Assembly: GCA_015064505.1 (NCBI GenBank) | Contig: SVSB01000008.1 | Location: 1 to 63,787, forward strand | Length of the DNA stretch: 63,787 nt | Origin: Oscillospiraceae bacterium | Lineage (GTDB): Bacteria > Bacillota > Clostridia > Oscillospirales > CAG-272 | Direction of reading: 5' to 3' | Shown: one piece after another, positions 27,903 through 36,544 of the stretch | Layout: each line of letters begins with the position of its first letter | Numbering within the stretch: position 1 is the first letter of the stretch | Program-made: the position numbers and the translations under genes | Notes under the pieces: model-generated | The model's input: only the letters and a program-made list of their open reading frames with translations | Databases searched by the model: none | What the model was told of the DNA's origin: nothing

Positions 27903-28934
27903 TCAAATATCCTTTATTCTGAACGCGGCGGCGCGAAGCATTCTGTTTTGCAGTGCAAGACCGATGCCGTCGCCTGACGGCATGGGGGCGTAGATGCGCT
28001 TTGCACCGCCTTCGTCAGCAAGCCGCAGAAGATCAAACAGCCTTCTTGCGTGCTCGGCTTCGTCTTCGCGCGTGCCGAGATAAAATACGTTTTTACTTGC
28101 GGGAGCATCCCCTTCAAAGCAGATCACGGCGTTTTCGCCGCAAAGAGCGGACTTGCGGAAAAATTCGGCACGCTTTTCGTGCTTTTCACTTCTTACGAGG
28201 TAAAGGGGAGCTTTGGGTGAATAGTGCTTCAAAAGCATTCCGGGACTAAGGGGTACGGCGCCGGGTTCGGGGGGTGAAAGCACCTCAGGTGCAACGGCAA
28301 CCTCTCCGAGAACGGCTTTGAGCATCTCGAGTGTGATGCCGCCGGGACGGAGCAGGGTCGCTTTATCTTTATCAAGCTTTACGATCGTCGATTCAAGACC
28401 AACCGTGCAGGCTCCGCCGTCTACTATGATCCCAACCTTGCCGTCAAGATCTTTAATTACGTGATCGGCAGTAGTGGGAGAGGGGCGACCTGAGAGATTG
28501 GCAGACGGAGCCGCAATGGGCTTACCGCACGCCTTGATAAGACTCCTTGCCACTGGATGAACGGGTACGCGAACGGCAACACTGTCAAGACCTGCCGTAA
28601 CGGAAGGAGCACATATACCTTTGGACGGTAAAACCACGGTAAGGGGGCCGGGCATAAAAGCATCGGCAAGGGCGTAAAATCTATCGTCGCATTCCGCAAA
28701 TTCAGAACATTCGGATACGTTGCTGAAATGAAGAATAAGCGGATTATTCTGGGGTCTACCCTTTGCCTCAAATATTTTTTTAACAGCCGAATCGTTGGTT
28801 CCGTCGGCGCCGAGACCGTAGACGGTCTCCGTGGGGAAAGCAACTAGCTCTCCCGCTTTAAGAAGATCTGCGGCTCCCGAAAGACAGGATTCCTCGTATC
28901 TTTCGGGGTCCGCGGTAATTACGTGGGTTTTCAA
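27903..28934 (-). CDS. sua5: L-threonylcarbamoyladenylate synthase (Sua5/TsaC)
   Basis: 343 residues, the two-domain Sua5 form. The N-terminal YrdC domain has the signature PTETVYGLGADG, KGRPQNNPLILH and PSANLSG. The C-terminal Sua5 domain carries SPGMLLKHYSPKAPLYL. The enzyme makes threonylcarbamoyl-AMP from Thr, bicarbonate and ATP, the first step of t6A37 in ANN-decoding tRNAs. The MtaB-like gene at the left edge would act later on the same base. It overlaps the prfA stop by 4 bp (ATGA). Confidence 0.95.
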   Translation of the reverse strand: MKTHVITADPERYEESCLSGAADLLKAGELVAFPTETVYGLGADGTNDSAVKKIFEAKGRPQNNPLILHFSNVSECSEFAECDDRFYALADAFMPGPLTVVLPSKGICAPSVTAGLDSVAVRVPVHPVARSLIKACGKPIAAPSANLSGRPSPTTADHVIKDLDGKVGIIVDGGACTVGLESTIVKLDKDKATLLRPGGITLEMLKAVLGEVAVAPEVLSPPEPGAVPLSPGMLLKHYSPKAPLYLVRSEKHEKRAEFFRKSALCGENAVICFEGDAPASKNVFYLGTREDEAEHARRLFDLLRLADEGGAKRIYAPMPSGDGIGLALQNRMLRAAAFRIKDI

Positions 28935-30004
28935 TTTGTTGAAGTTCCCTTCAGTCTTTCAGCCGCGTCTGCGGTGATCAGTGCGTCTAACATAACGGTG
29001 ATATTTCCGTTAAGAAAATCTTCGAGAGAATAAAGTGTAAGACCAATTCTATGGTCGGTAACTCTACCCTGCTGATAATTATAGGTGCGGATGCGCTCGC
29101 TTCGGTCGCCGGTTCCTACTTGACTGCGGCGCTCGCTTGCGATCTTTTCCGATTGCTCGCGCTCCTTCATATCGTAGAGCTTTGCACGAAGAAGCTTCAT
29201 AGCCTTATCACGGTTTTTGAATTGGCTTCTTTCGTCCTGGCATTCGATAATGATGCCCGTGGGCACGTGGAGTAGCCTTATGGCACTTTCCGTTTTATTG
29301 ACGTGCTGGCCTCCGGCTCCGCTTGACTTTATGGTCTCGATCTTAAGGTCGGATTCCTTTATCTCAACCTCAACGTCCTCGGCCTCAGGTAATACCGCAA
29401 CCGTTGCGGTGCTTGTCTGTATTCTGCCTTGTGACTCGGTTTCCGGAACTCGTTGAACGCGGTGAACGCCGCTTTCAAACTTAAGCTTGGAGTAAGCACC
29501 CTCACCCGTAACGGAGAAGGTAACCTCCTTAAAACCGCCAAGCTCCGTTTCGTTGCAGGATACGAGCTCGGTTTTCCACTTTACGGAATCAGCGTACATA
29601 TTGTACATTCGGTAAAGAACTGCAGCAAATAATGCAGCCTCCTCACCGCCTGCGCCTCCGCGGATCTCAATGATAACGTTTTTGCTGTCGTTGGGATCCT
29701 TTGGAAGAAGCAACACTTTAAGCTTCTCCTCGGATTCGGTAAGCAGGGCGCGAAGCCCTGCCACCTCTTCTTTTGCTATATCGCGCAACTCTTCGTCGCT
29801 TTCAATGGCGATTATCTCTTCAGCTCCGCTTATCTCGGAAATAAGTCGTGAATACTCACGGTATTCGTTGATAACAGGACCGAGCTGCTTGTATTCGCGG
29901 GTGAGATCGAGATATCTTTTGCGATCCGACATAATATCGGGTTCAGCAAGCTCCCGCTCGATATCAAAATACCTTTGCTCTACTTCTTTCAGTTTGTTCA
30001 GCAT
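28931..30004 (-). CDS. prfA: Peptide chain release factor 1
   Basis: 357 residues, the normal RF1 length. RF1 reads UAA and UAG and triggers peptide release. The GGQ loop is in SSGAGGQHVNKTESAIR (about 228-244), followed by ERSQFKNRDKA, a strong family signature. The methyltransferase gene prmC, often next to prfA, is absent here; sua5 follows directly instead, as in many Bacillota. The ribosome site is weak (AAGTAAG) and the start lies 1 bp after the M18 peptidase stop, so coupling is likely. Confidence 0.97.
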   Translation of the reverse strand: MLNKLKEVEQRYFDIERELAEPDIMSDRKRYLDLTREYKQLGPVINEYREYSRLISEISGAEEIIAIESDEELRDIAKEEVAGLRALLTESEEKLKVLLLPKDPNDSKNVIIEIRGGAGGEEAALFAAVLYRMYNMYADSVKWKTELVSCNETELGGFKEVTFSVTGEGAYSKLKFESGVHRVQRVPETESQGRIQTSTATVAVLPEAEDVEVEIKESDLKIETIKSSGAGGQHVNKTESAIRLLHVPTGIIIECQDERSQFKNRDKAMKLLRAKLYDMKEREQSEKIASERRSQVGTGDRSERIRTYNYQQGRVTDHRIGLTLYSLEDFLNGNITVMLDALITADAAERLKGTSTN

Positions 30005-30005
30005 C

Positions 30006-31412
30006 TTACTTTATGAACGCCGCAAAAGCCTTATATGCAGAGTAAACGTCAGCCTTGGAAACCACCTCATAGGGTGCGTGCATGGAAATAACGGGAACGC
30101 CGATATCAACGGTATCGATATTGTGATTTGCAATGTACTTCGCTACGGTTCCGCCGCCGCCTACGTCGATCTTGCCAAGCTCAGCCATCTGCCAATTCAC
30201 GTTATCACCCTCAAGATATCCGCGCACCTTTGCAACGAACTCTGCGGAAGCATCGTTGGTGCCTCCTTTTCCGCGGGAACCGGTGTACTTTGCAAGAGAT
30301 ACGCCGCAGGAAAGCATAGCGGCGTTTCTGATCTCAAACACCTCGGGGAAATTGGGATCGTATGCAGCGCAAACGTCAGCGGAAAGACATTCGGAATTAG
30401 CGCGAACGGTGTTTGCGTTAGCTCCCGTTGCCTTGGCGATCTCGTCAATTATATCGGCAATTATGCGGCACTGCATACCGGAATTTCCGTCACTTCCAAC
30501 CTCTTCCTTATCCGCAAGGACGCACATAACGGTGTTTGCCTCGTTATCGGAATCAAGAAGCGAGGTAAGAGCGGGATAAGCACAAACTCTGTCGTCGTGT
30601 CCGTAAGCGCCGATAAGCCATCTGTCAAGTCCGATATCACGAGCCTTGAATGCGGGAACAGCGGAAAGCTCGGCGCTGATGAAGTCAGTTTCAACAAAGC
30701 CGTACTTCTCGTTAAGAATGCGGAGAACGTTCAGCTTGATCTCATCCTTGCCCTTGCCGTCAAAGGCAGGGGAGCTTCCGGAAAGAAGATTAAGAGACTC
30801 GCCGCTGATGGCGGAGCCAAGAGGGCGGGAGTTCTGATCAGCCGCAAGGTGAGGAAGAAGATCGTTGATGTAGAACAAAGGATCTCCCTCATCCTCTCCG
30901 ATAACGATCTCTTTTACCGTGCCGTCTGCAAGTGCCACAACTCCGTGAAGAGCAAGAGGAATGGCGGTCCACTGATACTTGCGAATACCGCCGTAATAGT
31001 GCGTCTTAAGGAAGCTCATTCCGGAGCTTTCGTAAAGAGGAACGGGCTTAAGATCAAGACGAGGAGCGTCAACGTGAGCGGCAGTGATCTTAATTCCCTT
31101 CTCAACGCTGTCGGTACCGATCTTGAACACGTAAAGGCTCTTGCCCCTGTTGTTCAGATAGTATTTTCCGCCCGCAACAAGCTTATCGCCTAACTGATAA
31201 GGAACGTATCCTGCAGCCTCTGCAAGCTTGATGCCGCTGATAACAGCCTCGCGCTCTGTCTTTGAGGAATCAAGGAACGCCATATAGCCCTTTGCATACT
31301 CAAGTGCGGCGTTCTTCGTCTCTTCGTCGCTTACCTCAAAAAAGCTCTTCTTGCTGTAAACAAGCTTTTCCTGAAGGAGCTCAAGCTCGGATTTTTCTTT
31401 GATGTTTTCCAT
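30006..31412 (-). CDS. M18 family aminopeptidase
   Basis: 468-residue cytosolic dinuclear metallo-aminopeptidase of the aspartyl-aminopeptidase family (DNPEP/Lap4/ApeA). Visible metal-site segments are AAHVDAPRLDLKP, DKEEVGSDGNSG and the late VISMHAPYEVVSK. Members remove N-terminal Asp/Glu or other residues in peptide recycling. The SD is GAGG before ATG 31412. It sits 34 bp after the transglycosylase gene and 1 bp before prfA; no functional tie to either is apparent. Confidence 0.93.
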   Translation of the reverse strand: MENIKEKSELELLQEKLVYSKKSFFEVSDEETKNAALEYAKGYMAFLDSSKTEREAVISGIKLAEAAGYVPYQLGDKLVAGGKYYLNNRGKSLYVFKIGTDSVEKGIKITAAHVDAPRLDLKPVPLYESSGMSFLKTHYYGGIRKYQWTAIPLALHGVVALADGTVKEIVIGEDEGDPLFYINDLLPHLAADQNSRPLGSAISGESLNLLSGSSPAFDGKGKDEIKLNVLRILNEKYGFVETDFISAELSAVPAFKARDIGLDRWLIGAYGHDDRVCAYPALTSLLDSDNEANTVMCVLADKEEVGSDGNSGMQCRIIADIIDEIAKATGANANTVRANSECLSADVCAAYDPNFPEVFEIRNAAMLSCGVSLAKYTGSRGKGGTNDASAEFVAKVRGYLEGDNVNWQMAELGKIDVGGGGTVAKYIANHNIDTVDIGVPVISMHAPYEVVSKADVYSAYKAFAAFIK

Positions 31413-31446
31413 TTTTAAACCTCATCTTTATGTAATTTTTATAATT

Positions 31447-32022
31447 TTAATAATCAAGGGTTGGGTAAAGGCGTTTATAAACGCTTCTCGTTTCATTCAC
31501 CTTTTCAACGTAAGCCTTTGTTTCGGCAAAGGGAATGTCTTTAAGCACGCCGTCACCGTCTGAATATCTTTCATCCTCAAGCCATTTATTTACGTTGCCG
31601 ATACCGGCGTTGTACGCGGCAAAAACCGTATCCCAGTTCTCGTATTCAAGCTTGAGATAGGAAATCAGATAAGTTCCGTAACGAATGTTAGTCTCGGGCT
31701 CGTACATAAGTCCGAATTCGCTTTTTTCGCCTAACTTCATCGCTACCCAATCGCAGGTATCGGAGGTGATCTGCATCAGGCCGACGGCGTCTGCGTAGGA
31801 CCGTGCGTTGCTTTTGAAATCGCTCTCGGTTTTTATAACAGAATAAATAATACCTTCGGGAACTCCGAATTCGTCGGAATACTTAGTTACGTACTCGCTG
31901 AACTCGCAGGGGTACTTCTTCAGCTCGTAACGCTCGTACAAGCGCGTGTATAGCAAGCCGATACCGAGAGACAGCGCAATTATCATAAGCACTGCCATGC
32001 TTCTGAGTAAAGCTTTTTTCAT
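31447..32022 (-). CDS. Membrane-anchored lytic transglycosylase (SLT domain)
   Basis: 191 residues. One N-terminal membrane anchor (about 5-26) is followed by an SLT/goose-lysozyme-type domain. The catalytic Glu66 lies in SVIKTESDF, followed by AVGLMQITSDT, ETNIRYGTYLISYL and FAAYNAGIGNVNKWL. Such enzymes cleave the glycan backbone of peptidoglycan with anhydro-MurNAc formation. ATG 32022 lies 4 bp after the coaE stop with AAGAAGG inside coaE. An open extension to 32079 would sit inside coaE and is not favoured. Confidence 0.93.
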   Translation of the reverse strand: MKKALLRSMAVLMIIALSLGIGLLYTRLYERYELKKYPCEFSEYVTKYSDEFGVPEGIIYSVIKTESDFKSNARSYADAVGLMQITSDTCDWVAMKLGEKSEFGLMYEPETNIRYGTYLISYLKLEYENWDTVFAAYNAGIGNVNKWLEDERYSDGDGVLKDIPFAETKAYVEKVNETRSVYKRLYPTLDY

Positions 32023-32026
32023 ACAA

Positions 32027-32635
32027 TCAGACCTTCTTAATGCCAAGCACGTCGAGGAGTTCCTCACACCGAAGGGCAAGCTCCTCTTCGCCTGAGTCGT
32101 TCACAAGAACGTAGGTGCACCTTTCTAAGAAATATTCGTCGGGATACTGCGACCTGATTCGCATAATGGCGCGTTCGCGGTCTATGCCGTCTCTTTCGCA
32201 TATCCTTGCAATGCGCTTTTCCTCATCGGCAGTAACAAAAACCGTGCAATCGCACAGCGTATGAGCGTTTGCCTCAAACAGCTGCGGTGCATCTATAATT
32301 ACATACGGAACCCCGATAGACGAATAAGTGTCAATAATGCTCTTCACCTCATCAACAACGAAAGGGTGAACGGTGGAATTAAGAAGAGCAAGCTTTTCCT
32401 TGCCACCGTCGGAAAACACGACAGACGCAAGCTTTGCCCTGTCAAGGGCACCGTCTTTTTGAAGGATACATTCGCCGAACGCACGCGAAAGAGCGGCGGT
32501 ACAAGCAGATGGCGCACAAACAAGCTCTGCATAGACCTTGTCGCAGTCTATAAGCCTTCCGCCCCTACTCAGCAGCAGCCTTGAGGCAACGCTTTTGCCA
32601 GCTCCGCTCCCTCCGGTTAACCCGATAATCCGCAA
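32027..32635 (-). CDS. coaE: Dephospho-CoA kinase
   Basis: 202 residues; phosphorylates dephospho-CoA in the last step of coenzyme A synthesis. The P-loop is GLTGGSGAGKS near residue 5, with LIDCDKVYAEL, VVIDAPQLFEAN and ERDGIDRERAIMRI further on. The start is taken as TTG 32635. AAAGGAG lies 8 bases before it, while an in-frame ATG at 32662 has no SD and falls at the predicted transcript start (-10 at 32666-32671). First gene of the long minus-strand run. Confidence 0.93.
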   Translation of the reverse strand: MRIIGLTGGSGAGKSVASRLLLSRGGRLIDCDKVYAELVCAPSACTAALSRAFGECILQKDGALDRAKLASVVFSDGGKEKLALLNSTVHPFVVDEVKSIIDTYSSIGVPYVIIDAPQLFEANAHTLCDCTVFVTADEEKRIARICERDGIDRERAIMRIRSQYPDEYFLERCTYVLVNDSGEEELALRCEELLDVLGIKKV

Positions 32636-32665
32636 TTCAGAATCTCCTTTTAGATTTTTCATTAC

Positions 32666-32694
32666 ATTATATCAAAAAAAAATCGGCATTTCAA
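32666..32694 (-). promoter_or_regulatory. Sigma-A promoter for coaE and the downstream run
   Basis: On the minus strand, TTGAAA (32694-32689), a 17-bp spacer containing nine consecutive T, and TATAAT (32671-32666). The predicted start is near 32659, about 24 bp before the TTG start of coaE. Confidence 0.8.
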
Positions 32695-32750
32695 GTACCG
32701 AGCGATAAAATATGCATATTATTTAATATATATATTATTTGAGGTGACAA

Positions 32751-33848
32751 ATGGAGGAAATCGATAAAAGCACGACTTTTGAAAGAGGGTTCTTTGGGAA
32801 ATCAAGCTTCTTTTACGGAGCAAATTCAGAAAACGGTTTTATAAGTTACGGCAAGGATCTGACTGACGACGGCAGCTTTGACAGGATAATATACGTTATG
32901 GGCGGCCCTGGAACGGGCAAATCAAGCCTTATGAGGGCCGTATCAAATTATGCAGTATCACAAAGCATCGGATGTGAAAAATATTTCTGCTCGTCAGATC
33001 CATCATCTCTTGACGCAATAAGATTATTTGACAACGCAAGCGGAAAAAAAGTATTTATATGCGACGCAACGTCTCCCCACCCAAGAGAGTACTCCACACC
33101 AGGAGCTGTCGGCGTGATTGCTGATCTTTCTGCCTTCTGGAGCTCGGAAATGCTGAGCAAAAACAAAACGCACGTTATTAAATTGCAAAATGAGAAGAAA
33201 AAGCACTTTAACGCGGCATACGGGTTCCTCAGACTTTGCGGGAAAACGGTTCTCGATATCTCCGTGCTTAAGAAGTATTACGATTGCGAATCATTAGAAA
33301 GAAAAGTTAGTGAGCTGTTGAGAAAAGCGGCTCCGGACGGGGGAACCGTATGGGAAAGACCGGTGTCATGCATATCTATGTTTGGGGAAAAGACACTTAA
33401 TAACCGCTGCTACGGTGCAAAAAATACGTTGCGATTGGGCAACAACTGTGATTTCTCTGTGATTTTCTTTGAGCTTCTTATAACGGAATGCAAAAAGAGA
33501 GGAATTTCGTTCCTCAGATCCCCTAACCCAATCAGCCCTAACCGAACAGAAGAGATCTTCGTACCTTCAGCATCACTTTTTGTTTCGGTAATAAGCGATG
33601 AGTGCAAGCACAAATTGCAGGCGGGCAGATATCTGCGCGAGGAAACAGCAAAAGAACTGTCGAAAATAACCAAAGCCTCATTTTCCGCATTTGATGAGTA
33701 TAAAAATGCGGCATTAAGAGAGCTTGCCCTTGCAAAAGACTGTCACTTCGCTCTTGAAAGAATGTATGGCGCTGCAATGGACTTTGAAGCAAAAGAAAGA
33801 TTCGACAAGAGCATAGTGAAGATCGTTTCCGATATCTTCCAAAAATAA
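32751..33848 (+). CDS. P-loop ATPase of unknown role (PRK06851-like)
   Basis: 365-residue cytosolic protein. The Walker A motif GGPGTGKSS lies at about 51-59, preceded by FYGANSENGFISY and RIIYVM. This arrangement resembles the PRK06851-type ATPases of Bacillota, which normally carry two P-loop halves. The second half here (from about 210, LRLGNNCDFSVIFFELL) has no clear second Walker A, so it may have decayed. FICDATSPHPREYS is a conserved-looking loop. Function is unknown. It stands alone between the divergent coaE run and a bidirectional terminator. The SD is GAGGTGAC before ATG 32751. Confidence 0.75.
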   Translation: MEEIDKSTTFERGFFGKSSFFYGANSENGFISYGKDLTDDGSFDRIIYVMGGPGTGKSSLMRAVSNYAVSQSIGCEKYFCSSDPSSLDAIRLFDNASGKKVFICDATSPHPREYSTPGAVGVIADLSAFWSSEMLSKNKTHVIKLQNEKKKHFNAAYGFLRLCGKTVLDISVLKKYYDCESLERKVSELLRKAAPDGGTVWERPVSCISMFGEKTLNNRCYGAKNTLRLGNNCDFSVIFFELLITECKKRGISFLRSPNPISPNRTEEIFVPSASLFVSVISDECKHKLQAGRYLREETAKELSKITKASFSAFDEYKNAALRELALAKDCHFALERMYGAAMDFEAKERFDKSIVKIVSDIFQK

Positions 33849-33885
33849 ATAAGGCGGTGTGCAACGGCACACCGCCTTATTACAT
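33848..33885. terminator. Bidirectional terminator
   Basis: A 15-bp perfect stem (33848-33862 / 33867-33881, arms AATAAGGCGGTGTGC) with a 4-nt loop between the convergent ATPase and ackA genes. The left arm begins in the stop codon of the ATPase gene. Confidence 0.9.
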
Positions 33886-33889
33886 GGAA

Positions 33890-35095
33890 TTACATCTCGG
33901 AAACAAGCTTTTCGGTATCGGATGCGATTACGAGCTCCTCGTTCGTGGGGATCATGTAGACCTTAACCTTGGAATCGGGAGCGGAGATGAGATTCACCTC
34001 ACCGCGCTTGAAGTTCTTATTTGCCTCAACGTCAAACTTGATGCCGAAGAACTCCATATCCTTCATAACGTCCTCGCGGAGCTGAGCGTTATTCTCGCCT
34101 ATTCCCGCGGTAAATACGATTGCGTCAAGACCGTTCATTGCGGCGGTATAGGAACCGATGAACTTCTTGATCTGGTATGTAAGAATATCGATTGCAAGCT
34201 TTGCTCTGTCGTTACCCTCGGCAATTGCGGCGTCAAGATCGCGGCAATCGGAAGAAACACCGGAAACGCCAAGGAAGCCGCACTTCTTGTTCATAAAGGT
34301 GTTCATCTCGTCGGGAGTGAAGCCTTCCTTCTCCATTATAAAGGGTACGATCGCGGGGTCCATATCGCCGCAACGGGTACCCATTACAACGCCTGCAAGA
34401 GGAGTAAAGCCCATGCTGGTATCGATGCACTTACCGCCCTTAACTGCGGAGATGGAGGAACCGTTACCAAGGTGGCAGGTGATGATCTTGGTCTCTTCTG
34501 CGGGCTTGTCAAGAAGCTTTATGCACTCTGCGGCAACGTAGCGATGGGAGGTGCCGTGTGCGCCGTAGCGGCGGATCTGATACTTCTCGTACATCTCGTA
34601 GGGGATGCCGTAAACGTGAGCCGCCTTGGGCATGGTGGAATGGAAGGCCGTGTCAAATACGAGAACCTGGGGAGTGCCGGGCATAGCCTCAAGGCAACCC
34701 TTGATACCCATTATATGAGCACCGGTGTGAAGAGGTGCAAGATCGCGGCAAAGCTCAAGCTTTGCAAGCACCTCGTCGCTGAGAAGAACGGATTCGGAGA
34801 AATATGCACCACCGTGCACGATGCGGTGACCCACCGCCTCGATCTCGCTCATGCTTTTTACGCATCCGTAGTTCTCGTCAAGGAGACACTTAACTACAAG
34901 CTTTGTCGCCTCTGCGTGGTTGGGCATTGGAATCTCTGCCTCGTAGGTATTGCCGTTGATAAGCTGCTTGTGGCTGATCTTGCCGTCAAGGCCGATACGG
35001 TCGCAAAGACCCTTTGCGAGAACGGTGTGACTTGCGGTGTCGAAAAGCTGATACTTAAGAGAGCTGGAACCTGCGTTTACAACAAGTACGTTCAT
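33890..35095 (-). CDS. ackA: Acetate kinase
   Basis: 401 residues, typical length. It interconverts acetyl phosphate plus ADP with acetate plus ATP, the ATP-yielding step of acetate fermentation. Motifs: MNVLVVNAGSSSLKYQLFD, VGHRIVHGG, TAFHSTMP, ITCHLGNGSSI, DTSMGFTPLAGV and VFTAGIGENN. ATG 35095 starts the conserved MNVLVVN; GGAAAAG lies 5 bases upstream, and a GTG eight codons earlier is not favoured. Its usual partner pta is not adjacent. It is divergent from tmcAL, the other acetate-using gene. Confidence 0.98.
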   Translation of the reverse strand: MNVLVVNAGSSSLKYQLFDTASHTVLAKGLCDRIGLDGKISHKQLINGNTYEAEIPMPNHAEATKLVVKCLLDENYGCVKSMSEIEAVGHRIVHGGAYFSESVLLSDEVLAKLELCRDLAPLHTGAHIMGIKGCLEAMPGTPQVLVFDTAFHSTMPKAAHVYGIPYEMYEKYQIRRYGAHGTSHRYVAAECIKLLDKPAEETKIITCHLGNGSSISAVKGGKCIDTSMGFTPLAGVVMGTRCGDMDPAIVPFIMEKEGFTPDEMNTFMNKKCGFLGVSGVSSDCRDLDAAIAEGNDRAKLAIDILTYQIKKFIGSYTAAMNGLDAIVFTAGIGENNAQLREDVMKDMEFFGIKFDVEANKNFKRGEVNLISAPDSKVKVYMIPTNEELVIASDTEKLVSEM

Positions 35096-35143
35096 TGTCT
35101 TTTCCGGATAACCGGACACCTTTCATAATAATTAAACAAATAC

Positions 35144-35172
35144 ATTATAATTCCTTTCAACGAGAAATGCAA
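35144..35172 (-). promoter_or_regulatory. Promoter for ackA
   Basis: On the minus strand, TTGCAT (35172-35167), a 17-bp spacer and TATAAT (35149-35144). Confidence 0.75.
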
Positions 35173-35199
35173 GTCAAACTTTATATTTTCGCCATAATG

Positions 35200-35228
35200 T
35201 TGCAAAAATCGGATTTTTGGGTTATTAT
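35200..35228 (+). promoter_or_regulatory. Promoter for tmcAL
   Basis: TTGCAA (35200-35205), a 17-bp spacer and TATTAT (35223-35228). The expected transcript start is close to the SD (GAGGTG, 35235-35240), so the leader is extremely short. Confidence 0.65.
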
Positions 35229-35245
35229 ATTGTCGAGGTGATCAA

Positions 35246-36427
35246 ATGAAAACTGTGGGTATTATCTCCGAATACAACCCTTTTCACAACGGACATAAGT
35301 ATCAAACCGATATACTGAGAGAAATGGGAGCAGAGCGGATAGTAGCCGTTATGGGTGGCACTTTTTCTCAGAGAGGCTCAGCCCATATTATCGATAAATA
35401 TTCAAGAGCGGAGATCGCAGTGGCCTCCGGCAGTTGCGATTGCGTTCTTGAGCTTCCCTATCCCTATTCCTGCACAGCGGCAGAGTATTTTGCCCGTGCC
35501 GGTGTTTATATTGCTTCGCAGTTTTGTGATTCCCTTGCCTTTGGGTGCGAGGAAGATGATCCCGGGATCCTTAAAGATATTGCAGAACTTTCCGTCGACC
35601 CCGTTTTCCGCACGGAGCTTGCTTTTATACAACGCACAAACGCAGGCACGTCCATGCCTCGTCTTGCATACGAGGCGTTCAAAAACAAGCTCTCAAAAAA
35701 GCACGCCGATGCGACCGTAAAGCCGAACAATCTACTTGCAATCGAATACCTTAAGGCTATTATTGCGTCCGATTCAAGCCTTGAACCCGTTTTTATAAAA
35801 AGGAAAGCCGTAGACCACGATTCCGATACTTCTGTGGAAGGCTTTTCATCCGCATCCAATATACGCAAATTAATATTGAACGGCGGCAAATGGAGCGATC
35901 TCGTTCCCAAGGCTTGTTTTGATATAATCAACGGATCTTTCGGTCGTAATTGCCCCATTGCGACGGAAAATGCGGAAAGAGCAGTGCTCTGCCGCTTAAG
36001 AGAGCTTTCCGCTGCCGATGCCGACGGATTTGCCGAATGCTCCGGCGGACTTGGCAGGAGGATAATCAAATGCGCAAAGGAGGCCGGTTCTCTCAACGAG
36101 CTGTACTCATCTCTTGCAACGAAGAGGTATACCAATGCAAGAATACGGAGAGCCGTAATTTCGTGTCTGACGGGAGTTACGGAATCAGATCTTAAAAAGG
36201 ACCCGTCTTTCACGTTTTTGCTTGCAGCCAACAAAAAGGGTCTTGAGGTGATAAGGAGAGCGGAATTCACCTTATACAGTCTGCCCTCGGCAATAAGAGG
36301 CGAACCCGACCATAGGGCGGCGGAAATTTATCTTTGCGCAGAAAGACTTGCTTTGCTCTGCTACCCCGAAACTAAGCCCGAAAGCTTCGTTTTTTCCCGA
36401 AAACCTGCCATTTTCGGCAAAATTTAG
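35246..36427 (+). CDS. tmcAL: tRNA(Met) cytidine acetate ligase TmcAL
   Basis: 393 residues. TmcAL (YlbM) uses acetate and ATP to form N4-acetylcytidine at C34 of elongator tRNA-Met, keeping Ile AUA codons distinct from AUG. The nucleotidyltransferase signature is EYNPFHNGH (His14, His17), followed by VAVMGGTFSQRGSAHIIDKYSRAE, VLELPYPYS and a later SSASNIRKLI (SxxIRxxI-type adenylate loop). The likely substrate tRNA is encoded at 16837-16913. It is divergent from ackA, which makes or uses acetate. Confidence 0.95.
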   Translation: MKTVGIISEYNPFHNGHKYQTDILREMGAERIVAVMGGTFSQRGSAHIIDKYSRAEIAVASGSCDCVLELPYPYSCTAAEYFARAGVYIASQFCDSLAFGCEEDDPGILKDIAELSVDPVFRTELAFIQRTNAGTSMPRLAYEAFKNKLSKKHADATVKPNNLLAIEYLKAIIASDSSLEPVFIKRKAVDHDSDTSVEGFSSASNIRKLILNGGKWSDLVPKACFDIINGSFGRNCPIATENAERAVLCRLRELSAADADGFAECSGGLGRRIIKCAKEAGSLNELYSSLATKRYTNARIRRAVISCLTGVTESDLKKDPSFTFLLAANKKGLEVIRRAEFTLYSLPSAIRGEPDHRAAEIYLCAERLALLCYPETKPESFVFSRKPAIFGKI

Positions 36428-36479
36428 TTTATAATTATTTATAATTTATTTAAAATACATTCATATTTCGGTAATCGCA

Positions 36480-36508
36480 TTGACTTTTCTTTAAAACTGC
36501 GATATCAT
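36480..36508 (+). promoter_or_regulatory. Promoter for the 96-aa gene and DUF3048 gene
   Basis: TTGACT (36480-36485), a 17-bp spacer and TATCAT (36503-36508), with the SD CGGAGGA at 36534-36540. Confidence 0.7.
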
Positions 36509-36544
36509 ATTAAGCGTTGAAAATAAATCTTTCGGAGGAATGAA

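Noticed and set aside
29670-31193. A 507-codon open frame antisense to prfA and the M18 peptidase
   Set aside because: It crosses two clear genes, including conserved catalytic segments on the other strand, and encodes no recognisable domain.
33857-35128. A 423-codon frame antisense to ackA
   Set aside because: It mirrors nearly the whole of ackA and has no SD; acetate kinase is certain.
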